Assembly (NCBI RefSeq): GCF_013618635.1
Contig: NZ_JABLSJ010000002.1
Span: forward strand, 248,001-312,000
Origin: Thalassobacillus sp. CUG 92003
GTDB taxonomy: Bacteria; Bacillota; Bacilli; Bacillales; Halobacillaceae
Length of the DNA: 64,000 bases
Direction of reading: 5' to 3'
Under the pieces are notes generated by a model. The model had not been told where the DNA came from, searched no databases, and saw only the letters and a list, made by a program, of their open reading frames with translations. Numbering within the stretch: the first letter of the stretch is position 1; each line of letters begins with the position of its first letter. The translations under genes and the position numbers were made by a program. Shown here piece by piece: positions 42,903 through 51,436 of this stretch.

Positions 42903-43589
42903 ATGACATTTACTGAACAATTACGCAGAAAGAATGATGATCTATTTAACATGATTTATGACCATCCGTTCGTCCAGGGGATCAAAACTGGTGATGTCCC
43001 TGAGGAAGCGATAGCTCACTATATTAAGGCTGATTATGAGTATTTGAATGCGTTTATGCATATTTATGGCATCGCAATATCAAAATCAACTCAACGCGAA
43101 GATGTGGCGTTTTTCAATGAGCAAATCCAGTTTGTTTTGAATAGTGAAGTGCACCCCCACCATAATTTCTGTGACCATATTGGTGTCGGTTATGAAGAAT
43201 TGCAAGGTTATGCTTTACCCCCTACGGCTGATCATTATGTTAAGCACATGATGTATCACGCTCAAATGGGGTCTCTGGGTGAAGCCCTGGCTGCTTTATT
43301 GCCATGTCCCTGGACGTACCTTGAAATTGGAGACAACCTCAAACAAGAGGCGCAGCCGGGTCCAGACCACCCTTTTTATGACTGGATAACCTTTTATGCT
43401 GATCCTGAAGTAGCCGATATCACCCTCCAACTAAGAAATCGGCTGGATGCTGCAGCAGAGGGTGCTTCTGAGTACCAAAAGAAACGAATGGAAACAGCAT
43501 TTCGGAAAAGCTGTCAGCTCGAGTGGTCGTTCTGGAATATGGCGTATACATGTGAAGAATGGCCGGAAAATAAGGAGGTTAACTTATGA
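42903..43589 (+). CDS. tenA: Aminopyrimidine aminohydrolase / thiaminase II
   Basis: 228 residues, all-helical. KADYEYLNAFMHIYGIAI, the LLPCPWTYLEIG segment with the catalytic Cys near residue 137, and a late LEWSFWNMAYTCEEW with the conserved Glu match TenA. It salvages base-degraded thiamine by hydrolysing aminopyrimidines to HMP. AAGAAGGAGG precedes ATG 42903. First gene of the tandem-TPP-riboswitch-controlled operon; its stop overlaps the thiD start (ATGA). Confidence 0.93.
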   Translation: MTFTEQLRRKNDDLFNMIYDHPFVQGIKTGDVPEEAIAHYIKADYEYLNAFMHIYGIAISKSTQREDVAFFNEQIQFVLNSEVHPHHNFCDHIGVGYEELQGYALPPTADHYVKHMMYHAQMGSLGEALAALLPCPWTYLEIGDNLKQEAQPGPDHPFYDWITFYADPEVADITLQLRNRLDAAAEGASEYQKKRMETAFRKSCQLEWSFWNMAYTCEEWPENKEVNL

Positions 43590-44392
43590 AAGAAACACCA
43601 TGCGCTCTCACTATTGCTGGAACGGATCCCAGTGGAGGAGCAGGAATACAAGCTGATTTAAAAACGTTCCAAGAGTTGAAGAGTTATGGCATGTCTGTCA
43701 TTACTTCGGTTGTGGCACAAAATACAACAGGTGTTCAGGATGTTTTCCATTTACCGCTTGAGATGCTGAAGCGGCAAATCACCTCTATTATTGAAGATAT
43801 GCCGCTGCATGCCATGAAGACGGGGATGATTGCGAACCGCGACATGATGAAAGTGATTGCTCCAGTCGTCCAAAATAAATCCGTTGCTTATGTGATGGAC
43901 CCCGTCATGGTGGCGAAAAGCGGAGATCCCTTAATGGAAGAAGCGGATAGGTTGTTTTTGCGTGATGAACTCCTTCCATATGCAGATGTGGTCACGCCAA
44001 ATTTGCCTGAGGCGGAAGCTTGGACAGGCAAGCAAATACGAGATGAAAAAGATATGAAAGAAGCGGCAGTCCAACTTGTGCAGCAATATGGTGCTGGGGC
44101 AGCCTTGATTAAAGGCGGGCATCTTGATGGTCAAGCGATCGATATATTATACGATGGTCATCATTTCCGCACCTTTGCGTCCGAGCGAATTAATACAAAG
44201 CACACGCATGGAACGGGATGTACGTATTCCGCCGCGATTACAGCTTATTTAAGTCAAGGCTACGTTCTCGAGGATGCGGTGGAAGCCGCGAAACAATATG
44301 TAACGTCAGCTATAAGACATTCCTTTGCACTCGGCCATGGGAACGGGCCGACGAATCATTGGGCTTGGCGTGAGGAGGTTAAGAGCAGATGA
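43586..44392 (+). CDS. thiD: Hydroxymethylpyrimidine/phosphomethylpyrimidine kinase
   Basis: 268 residues. GTDPSGGAGIQADLKTFQ near residue 11 and the catalytic GTGCTYSAAITA near residue 212 are the canonical ThiD motifs. It phosphorylates HMP twice to HMP-PP. It overlaps tenA and thiM by 4 bases each. Compared with the paralogue at 19845, it keeps the PSGGAG substrate loop. Confidence 0.93.
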   Translation: MKETPCALTIAGTDPSGGAGIQADLKTFQELKSYGMSVITSVVAQNTTGVQDVFHLPLEMLKRQITSIIEDMPLHAMKTGMIANRDMMKVIAPVVQNKSVAYVMDPVMVAKSGDPLMEEADRLFLRDELLPYADVVTPNLPEAEAWTGKQIRDEKDMKEAAVQLVQQYGAGAALIKGGHLDGQAIDILYDGHHFRTFASERINTKHTHGTGCTYSAAITAYLSQGYVLEDAVEAAKQYVTSAIRHSFALGHGNGPTNHWAWREEVKSR

Positions 44393-45198
44393 GTGGACAA
44401 TATATTGGACAGCTTATTCGTGAAGTGCGCGAGATACAGCCTCTAGTCCATCACATCACCAATAAAGTCGTCATGAATTTTTCTGCGAATGGTCTGCTTG
44501 CTTTTGGCGGTTCTCCTGTGATGGCTGCTGAAGAAGCAGAGACGGCAGACATGGCCAGTGTCTCCCAAGGCCTGCTCCTTAATATTGGAACCATGACAAA
44601 ACCGGAATTAGCAGCTATGATCACAGCAGGACGAGCAGCCAACGAAAACGGCGTACCTGTCGTGATCGATCCGGTTGGTGTGGCTGCAACACCTTTTCGT
44701 TCTGAATCTGTGCAGAAGCTGTTAAATGAGGTGAAGCCTACACTCATTAAAGGAAATGCAGGGGAGATGGCCCACTTAATTGATGTTCCATGGGAGACCA
44801 AAGGGGTGGATTCGACAGGTGAAGGGGACGTGGGTTATCTGGCGAGTCAGGTGGCTCAAACGTACCACACGGTTGCGCTTGTTACGGGTGAAACAGATGT
44901 GCTCAGTGACGGTAATCAAACGGCTGAAAATAGACATGGCAGCCCTATGTTGGCGCGCATTACGGGGTCGGGTTGTTTATTAGGCTCGGTGGTTACAGCT
45001 TGTCTTAGCTCTTCATCCTCCACCTTGGATGCTGCACTGGCTGGTACTGCATTTTATGGGTTGGCGGCTGAGTATGCGGCTCATCAATTATACGTCCATG
45101 GGCCTGGCACCTTTACACCTGCCTTCCTTGATAGTTTAGCTTTGAGTTGGGAGGAATTAGTGCTGGACGGTAAAAAGACACGGGTGACGTATTTATGA
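44389..45198 (+). CDS. thiM: Hydroxyethylthiazole kinase
   Basis: 269 residues. VHHITNKVVMNFSANGLLAFGGSPVMAAEEAE near the N-terminus, PVGVAATPFR and the GSGCLLGSV anion hole near residue 190 are characteristic of ThiM. It phosphorylates the thiazole alcohol for joining by ThiE. Translationally coupled on both sides. Confidence 0.93.
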   Translation: MSGQYIGQLIREVREIQPLVHHITNKVVMNFSANGLLAFGGSPVMAAEEAETADMASVSQGLLLNIGTMTKPELAAMITAGRAANENGVPVVIDPVGVAATPFRSESVQKLLNEVKPTLIKGNAGEMAHLIDVPWETKGVDSTGEGDVGYLASQVAQTYHTVALVTGETDVLSDGNQTAENRHGSPMLARITGSGCLLGSVVTACLSSSSSTLDAALAGTAFYGLAAEYAAHQLYVHGPGTFTPAFLDSLALSWEELVLDGKKTRVTYL

Positions 45199-45821
45199 AC
45201 CCTCGTTTTTCGGGTGAGCAGCTCAGAAAATATTTCGTGATGGGGAGCCAAAACTGTCTCAATGATCCTGTTTTGACTTTGCAAGCGGCCATTGAAGGCG
45301 GCATTACAGCCTTTCAATTTCGCGAAAAAGGAGAAGGTAGCTTAACAGGTGAGGCTAAACGGAACCTTGGCCTTATTCTCCGTGAGGAATGCCGTAAGCA
45401 TGGGGTGTTGTTTTTCATCAATGATGATAGTGATCTTGCTCTGGATTTAGATGTTGATGGTATTCATATCGGGCAAGAAGACGAAGCGGCTGCGCGTGTG
45501 CGTGACCGGTTTCCCGATAAATGGATCGGTTTATCAGTCTCGACGTTCGAGGAGTTAGAGAAGAGTGACGTGCAGACTGTAGATTATCTTGGATTAGGTC
45601 CGATTTTTTCGACGGCGACCAAAGCAGATGCTAAACAAGCAGTAGGAACAGAGTGGATTAAAACAGTGAAGCGCCATCATCCGCAACTTCCGCTGGTAGG
45701 CATTGGGGGCATCACAACGGCAAACGCCCATGAGGTCATCCAAGCAGGAGCTGACGGAGTAGCGGTTATAACCGCGATCTCCCATGCCAAGGATATTCAA
45801 ATGGCCGTTTCGGAACTGTAG
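45195..45821 (+). CDS. thiE: Thiamine phosphate synthase
   Basis: 208 residues, TIM barrel. QFREKGEG near residue 37, INDDSDLALDLDVDGIHIGQED, DYLGLGPIFSTATKADA and the phosphate-binding GIGGITTANAHEVIQAGADGVAVI are typical ThiE motifs. It joins HMP-PP and thiazole phosphate. Last gene of the operon. No thiamine transporter gene is attached; the later pyrophosphate-forming step must come from elsewhere. Confidence 0.93.
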   Translation: MNPRFSGEQLRKYFVMGSQNCLNDPVLTLQAAIEGGITAFQFREKGEGSLTGEAKRNLGLILREECRKHGVLFFINDDSDLALDLDVDGIHIGQEDEAAARVRDRFPDKWIGLSVSTFEELEKSDVQTVDYLGLGPIFSTATKADAKQAVGTEWIKTVKRHHPQLPLVGIGGITTANAHEVIQAGADGVAVITAISHAKDIQMAVSEL

Positions 45822-45898
45822 GACACCACATTACCCTGTTGTCATAGCGTTCTTCTTGCTAAGATATGAGTAGCAGAAATAAGAAGGAGTTTGGAACT

Positions 45899-46510
45899 AT
45901 GGCTTGGGATGTGTTAAATGTTATTGCTGTGGCTGCGTTTGCTTTTAGCGGGGCCATTGTAGCATTGAGTGAACGTTATGATATATTTGGAACGTTCATA
46001 CTCGGTATCGCCACCCCATTCGCGGGTGGCATTATCCGGAATATCGCATTGGATGTTCCGGTGGTCCACGTATGGGAACAGAGCAGCTTGCTATGGGTGG
46101 CTGTCATCACGATATCGATTGTGTATGTGTTTCCGAAAAGCTGGGTTATGTTTTGGGATCGCTGGAATGTGTATTTAGATGCCGTTGGATTGTCAGCGTT
46201 TGCTTTACAGGGTGCGGCATTTGCGGTCGAGAATGGTTTCCCTTTCGGCGGGATATTATTTGCGGCTATTTTAACCGGTGTAGGCGGCGGGGTAACACGA
46301 GATGTGTTGGCGCAACGGCGCCCCATGGTTCTTCATCAGGAGATTTATGCCGTATGGGCGTTAGTAGCCGGTTTATCGGTCGCGGGCGGTCTTATTGATT
46401 TGGCTAGCACCTGGCAAACGTATGGATTGTTCATCTTGGTTATAGGCTGTCGCGTCACATCGTATCATCTCGGCTGGCACTTGAGATTTCGCGACCTTTA
46501 CCGTTTATGA
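45899..46510 (+). CDS. TRIC-family (UPF0126) membrane protein
   Basis: 203 residues from ATG 45899, 8-10 bases from AAGGAG; the upstream frame start at 45866 lacks a site. About seven hydrophobic segments in two repeats, each with a Gly-rich start (TPFAGGIIRNIAL and TGVGGGVTRDVLA), the hallmark of prokaryotic TRIC cation channels (YvgT-like). It sits alone after the thi operon and its last codons form part of its own terminator. Confidence 0.85.
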   Translation: MAWDVLNVIAVAAFAFSGAIVALSERYDIFGTFILGIATPFAGGIIRNIALDVPVVHVWEQSSLLWVAVITISIVYVFPKSWVMFWDRWNVYLDAVGLSAFALQGAAFAVENGFPFGGILFAAILTGVGGGVTRDVLAQRRPMVLHQEIYAVWALVAGLSVAGGLIDLASTWQTYGLFILVIGCRVTSYHLGWHLRFRDLYRL

Positions 46511-46533
46511 CCGTTAAAAACGGTAAAGGTCGC
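46490..46533. terminator. Terminator overlapping the TRIC gene stop codon
   Basis: GCGACCTTTACCGTTT and its complement form a perfect 16-bp stem with a 10-base loop. The left arm is coding and contains the end of the gene. U-richness after it is modest. Confidence 0.75.
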
Positions 46534-46557
46534 GAGTTATTCTTGTGCATGAGCTGC

Positions 46558-47037
46558 TCAAAGCTGTTCGAACTCTTGAGCTCGCTTTAGGCCAATAATC
46601 GTACCTTGATGAATCGATTCATGGTAAAGCGAGAATGTCATCGCTTCTTCTAAGGTCGCCAAGTGAAAGGAACCAATCTGCATCGGTTGGTCCCTTTTTT
46701 CATGGAGCCGATTAGCGAACGTTTGCTTTATTTGTGACGTTTGAGCTTGCAAATATGATTGGATCTCTTCAGCTCGGGGCGGCGTGCTTTCCCATTGGCT
46801 TGGTGAAGTTCTTGGGCTGAAGAATGAAACATACTGCTCAGGGAGTTGTTTGTCCTCGCCTGTGAACCCGTAAACCAACTTTTCCTGCACGACCAAAATA
46901 TGGCCGAAGTTCCACCGAAGTGAGTTATTGAATCCTTTCGGTACCGTATCTAATGCATAATCGGGCGTGGTTTCCAGACTTGAAATGGTCCGGTTGCGTA
47001 CAGATTCCATATGTTGGAATACAACCTCTTCGTTCAT
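46558..47037 (-). CDS. DinB-family protein
   Basis: 159 residues, four-helix bundle. The three metal-binding His positions are seen in WNFGHILVVQE near residue 46 and in LYHESIHQG near residue 138. DinB-like proteins include thiol-dependent S-transferases (bacillithiol transferase type) and damage-inducible proteins. Function not resolved. AAGGAGGCG precedes the ATG. It lies 19 bases after the cysK gene on the same strand. Confidence 0.8.
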   Translation of the reverse strand: MNEEVVFQHMESVRNRTISSLETTPDYALDTVPKGFNNSLRWNFGHILVVQEKLVYGFTGEDKQLPEQYVSFFSPRTSPSQWESTPPRAEEIQSYLQAQTSQIKQTFANRLHEKRDQPMQIGSFHLATLEEAMTFSLYHESIHQGTIIGLKRAQEFEQL

Positions 47038-47056
47038 GTTTACGCCTCCTTGTAAA

Positions 47057-47986
47057 TTAATATCTGAACAGATCCCCTGAGAGGTACCGTTCGCCGGTAT
47101 CCGGTGCGATGACGACCACGATTTCTCCTTGATCCTTTTGCTCAGCTACCTCCATCGCTGTAAAACAGGCAGCTCCTGCTGATGTACCGACTAAAATGCC
47201 TTCCTCTTTGGCTAAGCGTCTAGTGATCGCATAGGCCTGCTCATCTGTCACTTTGCATATTTCATCATAAATGGTTTGATTCAAAATATCCGGAATGAAA
47301 CCGGGGCTTGTCCCGACTAATTTATGTTTGCCGGGTTTCCCCCCTGAAAGAACAGGGGATCCAGCAGGTTCAGCGACATGAATGGAAAGGTGCTCATAGT
47401 GCTTTTTCAGTTCTTCGCCTGTTCCGGTAACCGTTCCCCCGGTACCTGCTGTGGAGACAAAGGCTGATAGCGGCTTACCAATTTCGTTCATCGCGGCGAT
47501 TATTTCGGCCGCGGTTGTTTGCCGGTGAGCATCGGGGTTGGCCTTATTTTCGAATTGCATCGGCATGAAACTATTCGGGATTTCATCTACGAGTTCTTTT
47601 GCTTTTTCGATAGCTCCGGGCATTTTGTCTGCTCCGGGCGATAGAACGATTTCAGCTCCGTAAGCCTTCAATAAGTTGATGCGTTCCTGAGTCATGGTAT
47701 CCGGCATGACAAGAATGGATCGGTACCCTTTAGCAGTGGCACTCATAGCAATGCCGATGCCCGTGTTGCCGCTTGTTGGCTCAATGATAGTGGAACCTTC
47801 CTTTAACAAACCTTCCTTTTCTGCTTCAACCATCATATTATAAGCGGCACGGTCTTTGACACTTCCGCTTGGATTGAACATTTCTAATTTCATATAAATA
47901 TAAGCCCCGTCTTCAGGCGACAGACGGTTCAGTTTAACTAACGGTGTTTCGCCGATTAAATCTGCAATATTATTTACAACGCGCAT
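47057..47986 (-). CDS. cysK: Cysteine synthase
   Basis: 309 residues from ATG 47986 (AAAGGATG, 7-base gap). PLP Lys is in NPSGSVKDRAA near residue 40, the phosphate-binding PTSGNTGIG near residue 70, and the late GTSAGAA. It makes cysteine from O-acetylserine and sulfide. The dinB-like gene follows closely and is probably cotranscribed, which would fit a thiol theme. The S-box/T-box type control of some cys genes is not visible upstream. Confidence 0.88.
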   Translation of the reverse strand: MRVVNNIADLIGETPLVKLNRLSPEDGAYIYMKLEMFNPSGSVKDRAAYNMMVEAEKEGLLKEGSTIIEPTSGNTGIGIAMSATAKGYRSILVMPDTMTQERINLLKAYGAEIVLSPGADKMPGAIEKAKELVDEIPNSFMPMQFENKANPDAHRQTTAAEIIAAMNEIGKPLSAFVSTAGTGGTVTGTGEELKKHYEHLSIHVAEPAGSPVLSGGKPGKHKLVGTSPGFIPDILNQTIYDEICKVTDEQAYAITRRLAKEEGILVGTSAGAACFTAMEVAEQKDQGEIVVVIAPDTGERYLSGDLFRY

Positions 47987-48225
47987 GTTGTCACATCCTT
48001 TTACCGGTTGACTTTTCTCCACTATTTTAACACACGTAAATGGATTATTCCCATCACCTCACTCAGGATAGCTTCTTTCCTTATAACAAGCGCATGATCA
48101 CGAGGAATCAAGATCATACTAACGTATAAAAGTGACGTACTGAATACAGTGATAACTATGTTATGATGAAGGTTAAATAACTAACAAGGTGAAACGTCTT
48201 TTTCACACCAAAAGGGGAACACATA

Positions 48226-49542
48226 ATGAACGAAACGAAGGAAATGTATGATTTAATCGGAGTAGGCGTCGGTCCATTCAACCTTAGCTTAGCAGCTTTG
48301 TTAGATGAGCAGACGGAGGTTGATGCGTTGTTTTTTGAGCAAAAACAACAGTTTGATTGGCACCCTGGCATGTTGATCGAAGGGACGAGACTTCAAGTGC
48401 CATTTCTTGCTGATTTGGTAACGATGGCTGACCCGAAGAGCCCGTATAGCTTTTTAAATTATATCAACGAAAATGAGCGGATGTATCAGTTCTACTTTTT
48501 GCAACGGTTGGAAATACCGCGACGTGAATATAATGACTATTGTCAGTGGGTCTCAAACCAACTTGCGAGTTGTGTGTTCGGCCATCGCGTAACGAATCTC
48601 CGCTACATTGAGGATAATGAGCCGTATTTCGAAGTGGAAGTTCTGGATATAGCATCTGAAGAAACGAAAGGGTTTCGAACCAAACATCTCGTATTGGGGT
48701 CAGGGAGTGTTCCCGCTATGCCGAAATCCTTCCAGGGCCTACCGGAAGAGGATGTGTTTCATACCGCTGACTTTCTCAAACATCAGGAACGCTGTCGACA
48801 ATCGGAAGCCATATCTGTCATCGGCTCAGGGCAAAGCGCTGCTGAAACGTTCAGGGAATTGTTGAAGGAGCAACAAGATCATGGCTACCGATTGAATTGG
48901 ATTACGCGTTCCGGGTTCGCTTCTATGGAAGAATCGAAATTAAGCCTGGAGCATTTCTCCCCCGATTATGTGAATTACTTTTATCAGCTTCCTCAACATA
49001 AAAAAGATGAAATATTTACGGACCAGGATTTGTTTTATAAAGGCATCAGTAACCATACGGTGACAGATATTTATAATCTGCTTTATGAACATTCTATCGG
49101 GCAGGACCGCGTCGATGCGGGGTTACAAGTTTTGACTGAAGTGAAGAATATTGAATCCAAATCGAACGCCCCAGGCTACACCATTACGTGTCAGCATAAG
49201 CAAACGGGCGAGACCTTTGAAATGCAGAGCGATGTCGTTATTACGGCCACTGGGTACCGTCCCTATGTGCCTGATTTCATACACCAACTAGGCTCGTTTG
49301 TGGAATGGGACGAAGAGGGGCGATACAAGGTTGAACCCGACTATCGATTAGTGAAAACAGCAGAGACCCCGAGTGAAATCTACGTGCACAGCGGGATTTC
49401 CCATACCCATGGGGTCGGCTCTACGAATTTAGGTTTAGCTGTGCATAGGAACAAGGTGATTATTAACCATTTGATGAATCGGGACGTTTATAAGATACCC
49501 GATCAAAACATCTTCCAGCAATTCGATGCGCCGAACACGTAA
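48226..49542 (+). CDS. L-lysine N6-monooxygenase (IucD/SidA type)
   Basis: 438 residues. FAD-binding GVGVGPFNLSLAALL near residue 12, ligand-binding WHPGMLIEGTRLQVPFLADLVT, the NADPH motif GSGQSAAETF near residue 200 and ATGYRP near residue 345 define the N-hydroxylating monooxygenases of siderophore synthesis. It hydroxylates the side-chain amine of lysine or ornithine. No synthetase, acyltransferase or exporter of a siderophore cluster is adjacent, so it is an orphan. AAGGGGAACAC precedes ATG 48226. I see no convincing Fur box. Confidence 0.85.
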   Translation: MNETKEMYDLIGVGVGPFNLSLAALLDEQTEVDALFFEQKQQFDWHPGMLIEGTRLQVPFLADLVTMADPKSPYSFLNYINENERMYQFYFLQRLEIPRREYNDYCQWVSNQLASCVFGHRVTNLRYIEDNEPYFEVEVLDIASEETKGFRTKHLVLGSGSVPAMPKSFQGLPEEDVFHTADFLKHQERCRQSEAISVIGSGQSAAETFRELLKEQQDHGYRLNWITRSGFASMEESKLSLEHFSPDYVNYFYQLPQHKKDEIFTDQDLFYKGISNHTVTDIYNLLYEHSIGQDRVDAGLQVLTEVKNIESKSNAPGYTITCQHKQTGETFEMQSDVVITATGYRPYVPDFIHQLGSFVEWDEEGRYKVEPDYRLVKTAETPSEIYVHSGISHTHGVGSTNLGLAVHRNKVIINHLMNRDVYKIPDQNIFQQFDAPNT

Positions 49543-49625
49543 TACGCGCATGAATGACGGAGATGAAAAACCGAACATTGCTGAGGAGTCATGACCGTAG
49601 GTAAGGGAATGCCTTCCTTGCTATA

Positions 49626-49668
49626 CAAAAATGCCGAATGATTTGCAATCAGTTCGGCATTTTTATGT
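49626..49668. terminator. GCCGAA-family terminator
   Basis: CAAAAATGCCGAA pairs with TTCGGCATTTTTATG between the convergent monooxygenase and ypmS-like genes. Confidence 0.82.
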
Positions 49669-49684
49669 TTTAGACAAAGCCTTT

Positions 49685-50323
49685 TTAGTCGTTCAATTTT
49701 TCGGAGACCATGCGCTGAGCAAAATTGAACGACTCATTTGGGACGGCTATGTTGAAGGCAAGTTGATTGCTTTTAAGATTGAACCGATCCACACTCACAT
49801 TAAAATTACTGGCCGTCTCCATGTCGGTAACGGCGACATAAATGTTTTCATCATTTGGGTTTACGACGACCCATTCAGGAAGGTTGTAACTGTCACGGAC
49901 ATATTCTAACACCTTTTTGGTGGGCAACGGCAATTTTCCTAAGGAAATGCTTTCTTGTTCCAGCACAACATCGCCGTTTTCCTGGACAACGGGATTAAAC
50001 TGGGCAGTGAGCGGAATCTTTTGGTCAAACGCTTCAATGTTCCCTTTTAATTCAACATTTCGCTCTAGTGAAATCGAATAGTTCAGGCCGGTATCTTTTG
50101 ATAGTTCTCCGAGATACTCGTTGGCTAGCTGTTCGAGGTTCTCTTTAGTGGATACAACAGTAAATTGGGCTTCTTTATTTTCTTTTTGCTCATCAACATT
50201 GACAAGCGTATACGAAGTGGGAAGAAACACTAACCCTAATATCCAAAGGACAATCCCGATATTCACAATGGCGAGGCCGAAGAAAAGTGCTTTCCATTTA
50301 TTTTTAATCGTAAACTTCTTCAT
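49685..50323 (-). CDS. ypmS: YpmS family protein
   Basis: 212 residues from ATG 50323 (GGGTGGAATG before it). One N-terminal transmembrane segment (about residues 9-34) is followed by an extracellular beta-rich DUF2140 domain with EWVVVNPNDENIYV. Function unknown, but the ypmR-ypmS pair is conserved in Bacillus. It lies 19 bases after the SGNH hydrolase gene. Confidence 0.85.
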   Translation of the reverse strand: MKKFTIKNKWKALFFGLAIVNIGIVLWILGLVFLPTSYTLVNVDEQKENKEAQFTVVSTKENLEQLANEYLGELSKDTGLNYSISLERNVELKGNIEAFDQKIPLTAQFNPVVQENGDVVLEQESISLGKLPLPTKKVLEYVRDSYNLPEWVVVNPNDENIYVAVTDMETASNFNVSVDRFNLKSNQLAFNIAVPNESFNFAQRMVSEKLND

Positions 50324-50342
50324 ATCATTCCACCCTGGGTGT

Positions 50343-51251
50343 TTACTGGTTTTGCTCAATATCTGATCTTATATATTCTAACACGCGCTCTGCAATAAGT
50401 TTATACCCTTTTTCATTCGGATGGAAATTATCCTCTTTCCATAATAGGTCTGTATTCTGGTTATTAAAAATATCTTTGATAGGGATAAAGTTGACCCCGT
50501 TTTGATCTGAAATGACTTCCTTAGTGATGCGGTTATAATCACTAGTAATTTGGCCAAGTTCTGGAATATTAGTAAAATAAGCTTCGAAAGGGTTATAGAG
50601 CCCGATTAAATAGACAGGAGCATTAGGGTTTCGTTCCCTGATTAAATTGACCAGTTCATCCATGCGTTCCCTGTAACCTTCTTGGGCTGTCACGAAATCC
50701 TGGTAGTTCAACCCCTCAAAATTACTCTTCAACACTTTGATGACATCGTTGGCCCCAATCGTCACTAGGACTAAATCAGCCTGTTCAATCGAACGGGTCA
50801 TCTCTTCCTGTTTAACGCGCTCGATTAATTGATCGGTTCGATTGCCGCGTTTCCCATAATTCTCAATATTGATTTCTTCAGGCGTGTTACCATTGCTGTT
50901 TAGGGAATCTTCAAGCACGCCAACATAGCCTTCATTATCAGTGCTATCGCCAACCCCTTGCGTCAAAGAGTCTCCGATCGCCACAATATCGAGGTCATCT
51001 TGCACAAAGAGCCCACGAGCGTTTTCTAAGACACTGGTGAAAACCTCTCCGAGCGTACTTTCTTCAGGTTCTTCGTCAGCTTCCTCATCGTTTTGTTCGG
51101 CTGTGTCTTGTTCAGTCTCTTCAGGTTCTTCTTGTTGAGGGGTGTTGTCCGTTTCTTGATTAGACGGTGTATCTTGTATAATAATGATAAAAGTTAATAG
51201 GCCTGCGATTAGGAGGCCAAGAATCGAAATCATTAAAAGGAATTTTTTCAT
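50343..51251 (-). CDS. ypmR: SGNH/GDSL hydrolase (YpmR-like)
   Basis: 302 residues. An N-terminal hydrophobic anchor (about 1-25) and a long acidic Glu/Gln/Asp linker (about 28-75) precede the hydrolase domain: IGDSLTQGVGD with catalytic Ser near residue 93, GKRGNRTDQ, TIGANDVI with the oxyanion Asn and the DNFHPNEKGY catalytic Asp-x-x-His. An extracellular esterase or lipase-like enzyme anchored to the membrane. The acidic linker fits a halophile surface protein. Confidence 0.88.
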   Translation of the reverse strand: MKKFLLMISILGLLIAGLLTFIIIIQDTPSNQETDNTPQQEEPEETEQDTAEQNDEEADEEPEESTLGEVFTSVLENARGLFVQDDLDIVAIGDSLTQGVGDSTDNEGYVGVLEDSLNSNGNTPEEINIENYGKRGNRTDQLIERVKQEEMTRSIEQADLVLVTIGANDVIKVLKSNFEGLNYQDFVTAQEGYRERMDELVNLIRERNPNAPVYLIGLYNPFEAYFTNIPELGQITSDYNRITKEVISDQNGVNFIPIKDIFNNQNTDLLWKEDNFHPNEKGYKLIAERVLEYIRSDIEQNQ

Positions 51252-51436
51252 AAAAACATCACACCTGTTATTTCCTTTATTTTACCCTTATTATAATTAT
51301 ATGCCTAAATAGATGTTTGGAAAACGGTAAAGATTTAAAAAACAGCAAGAACAGAATTTTCTTACATTATTTCGGCAGCCAGAGTTGTTTCGTGTCGGTA
51401 AAATATACATGAATGTTATGAAGGGGAGTGAAGCTA

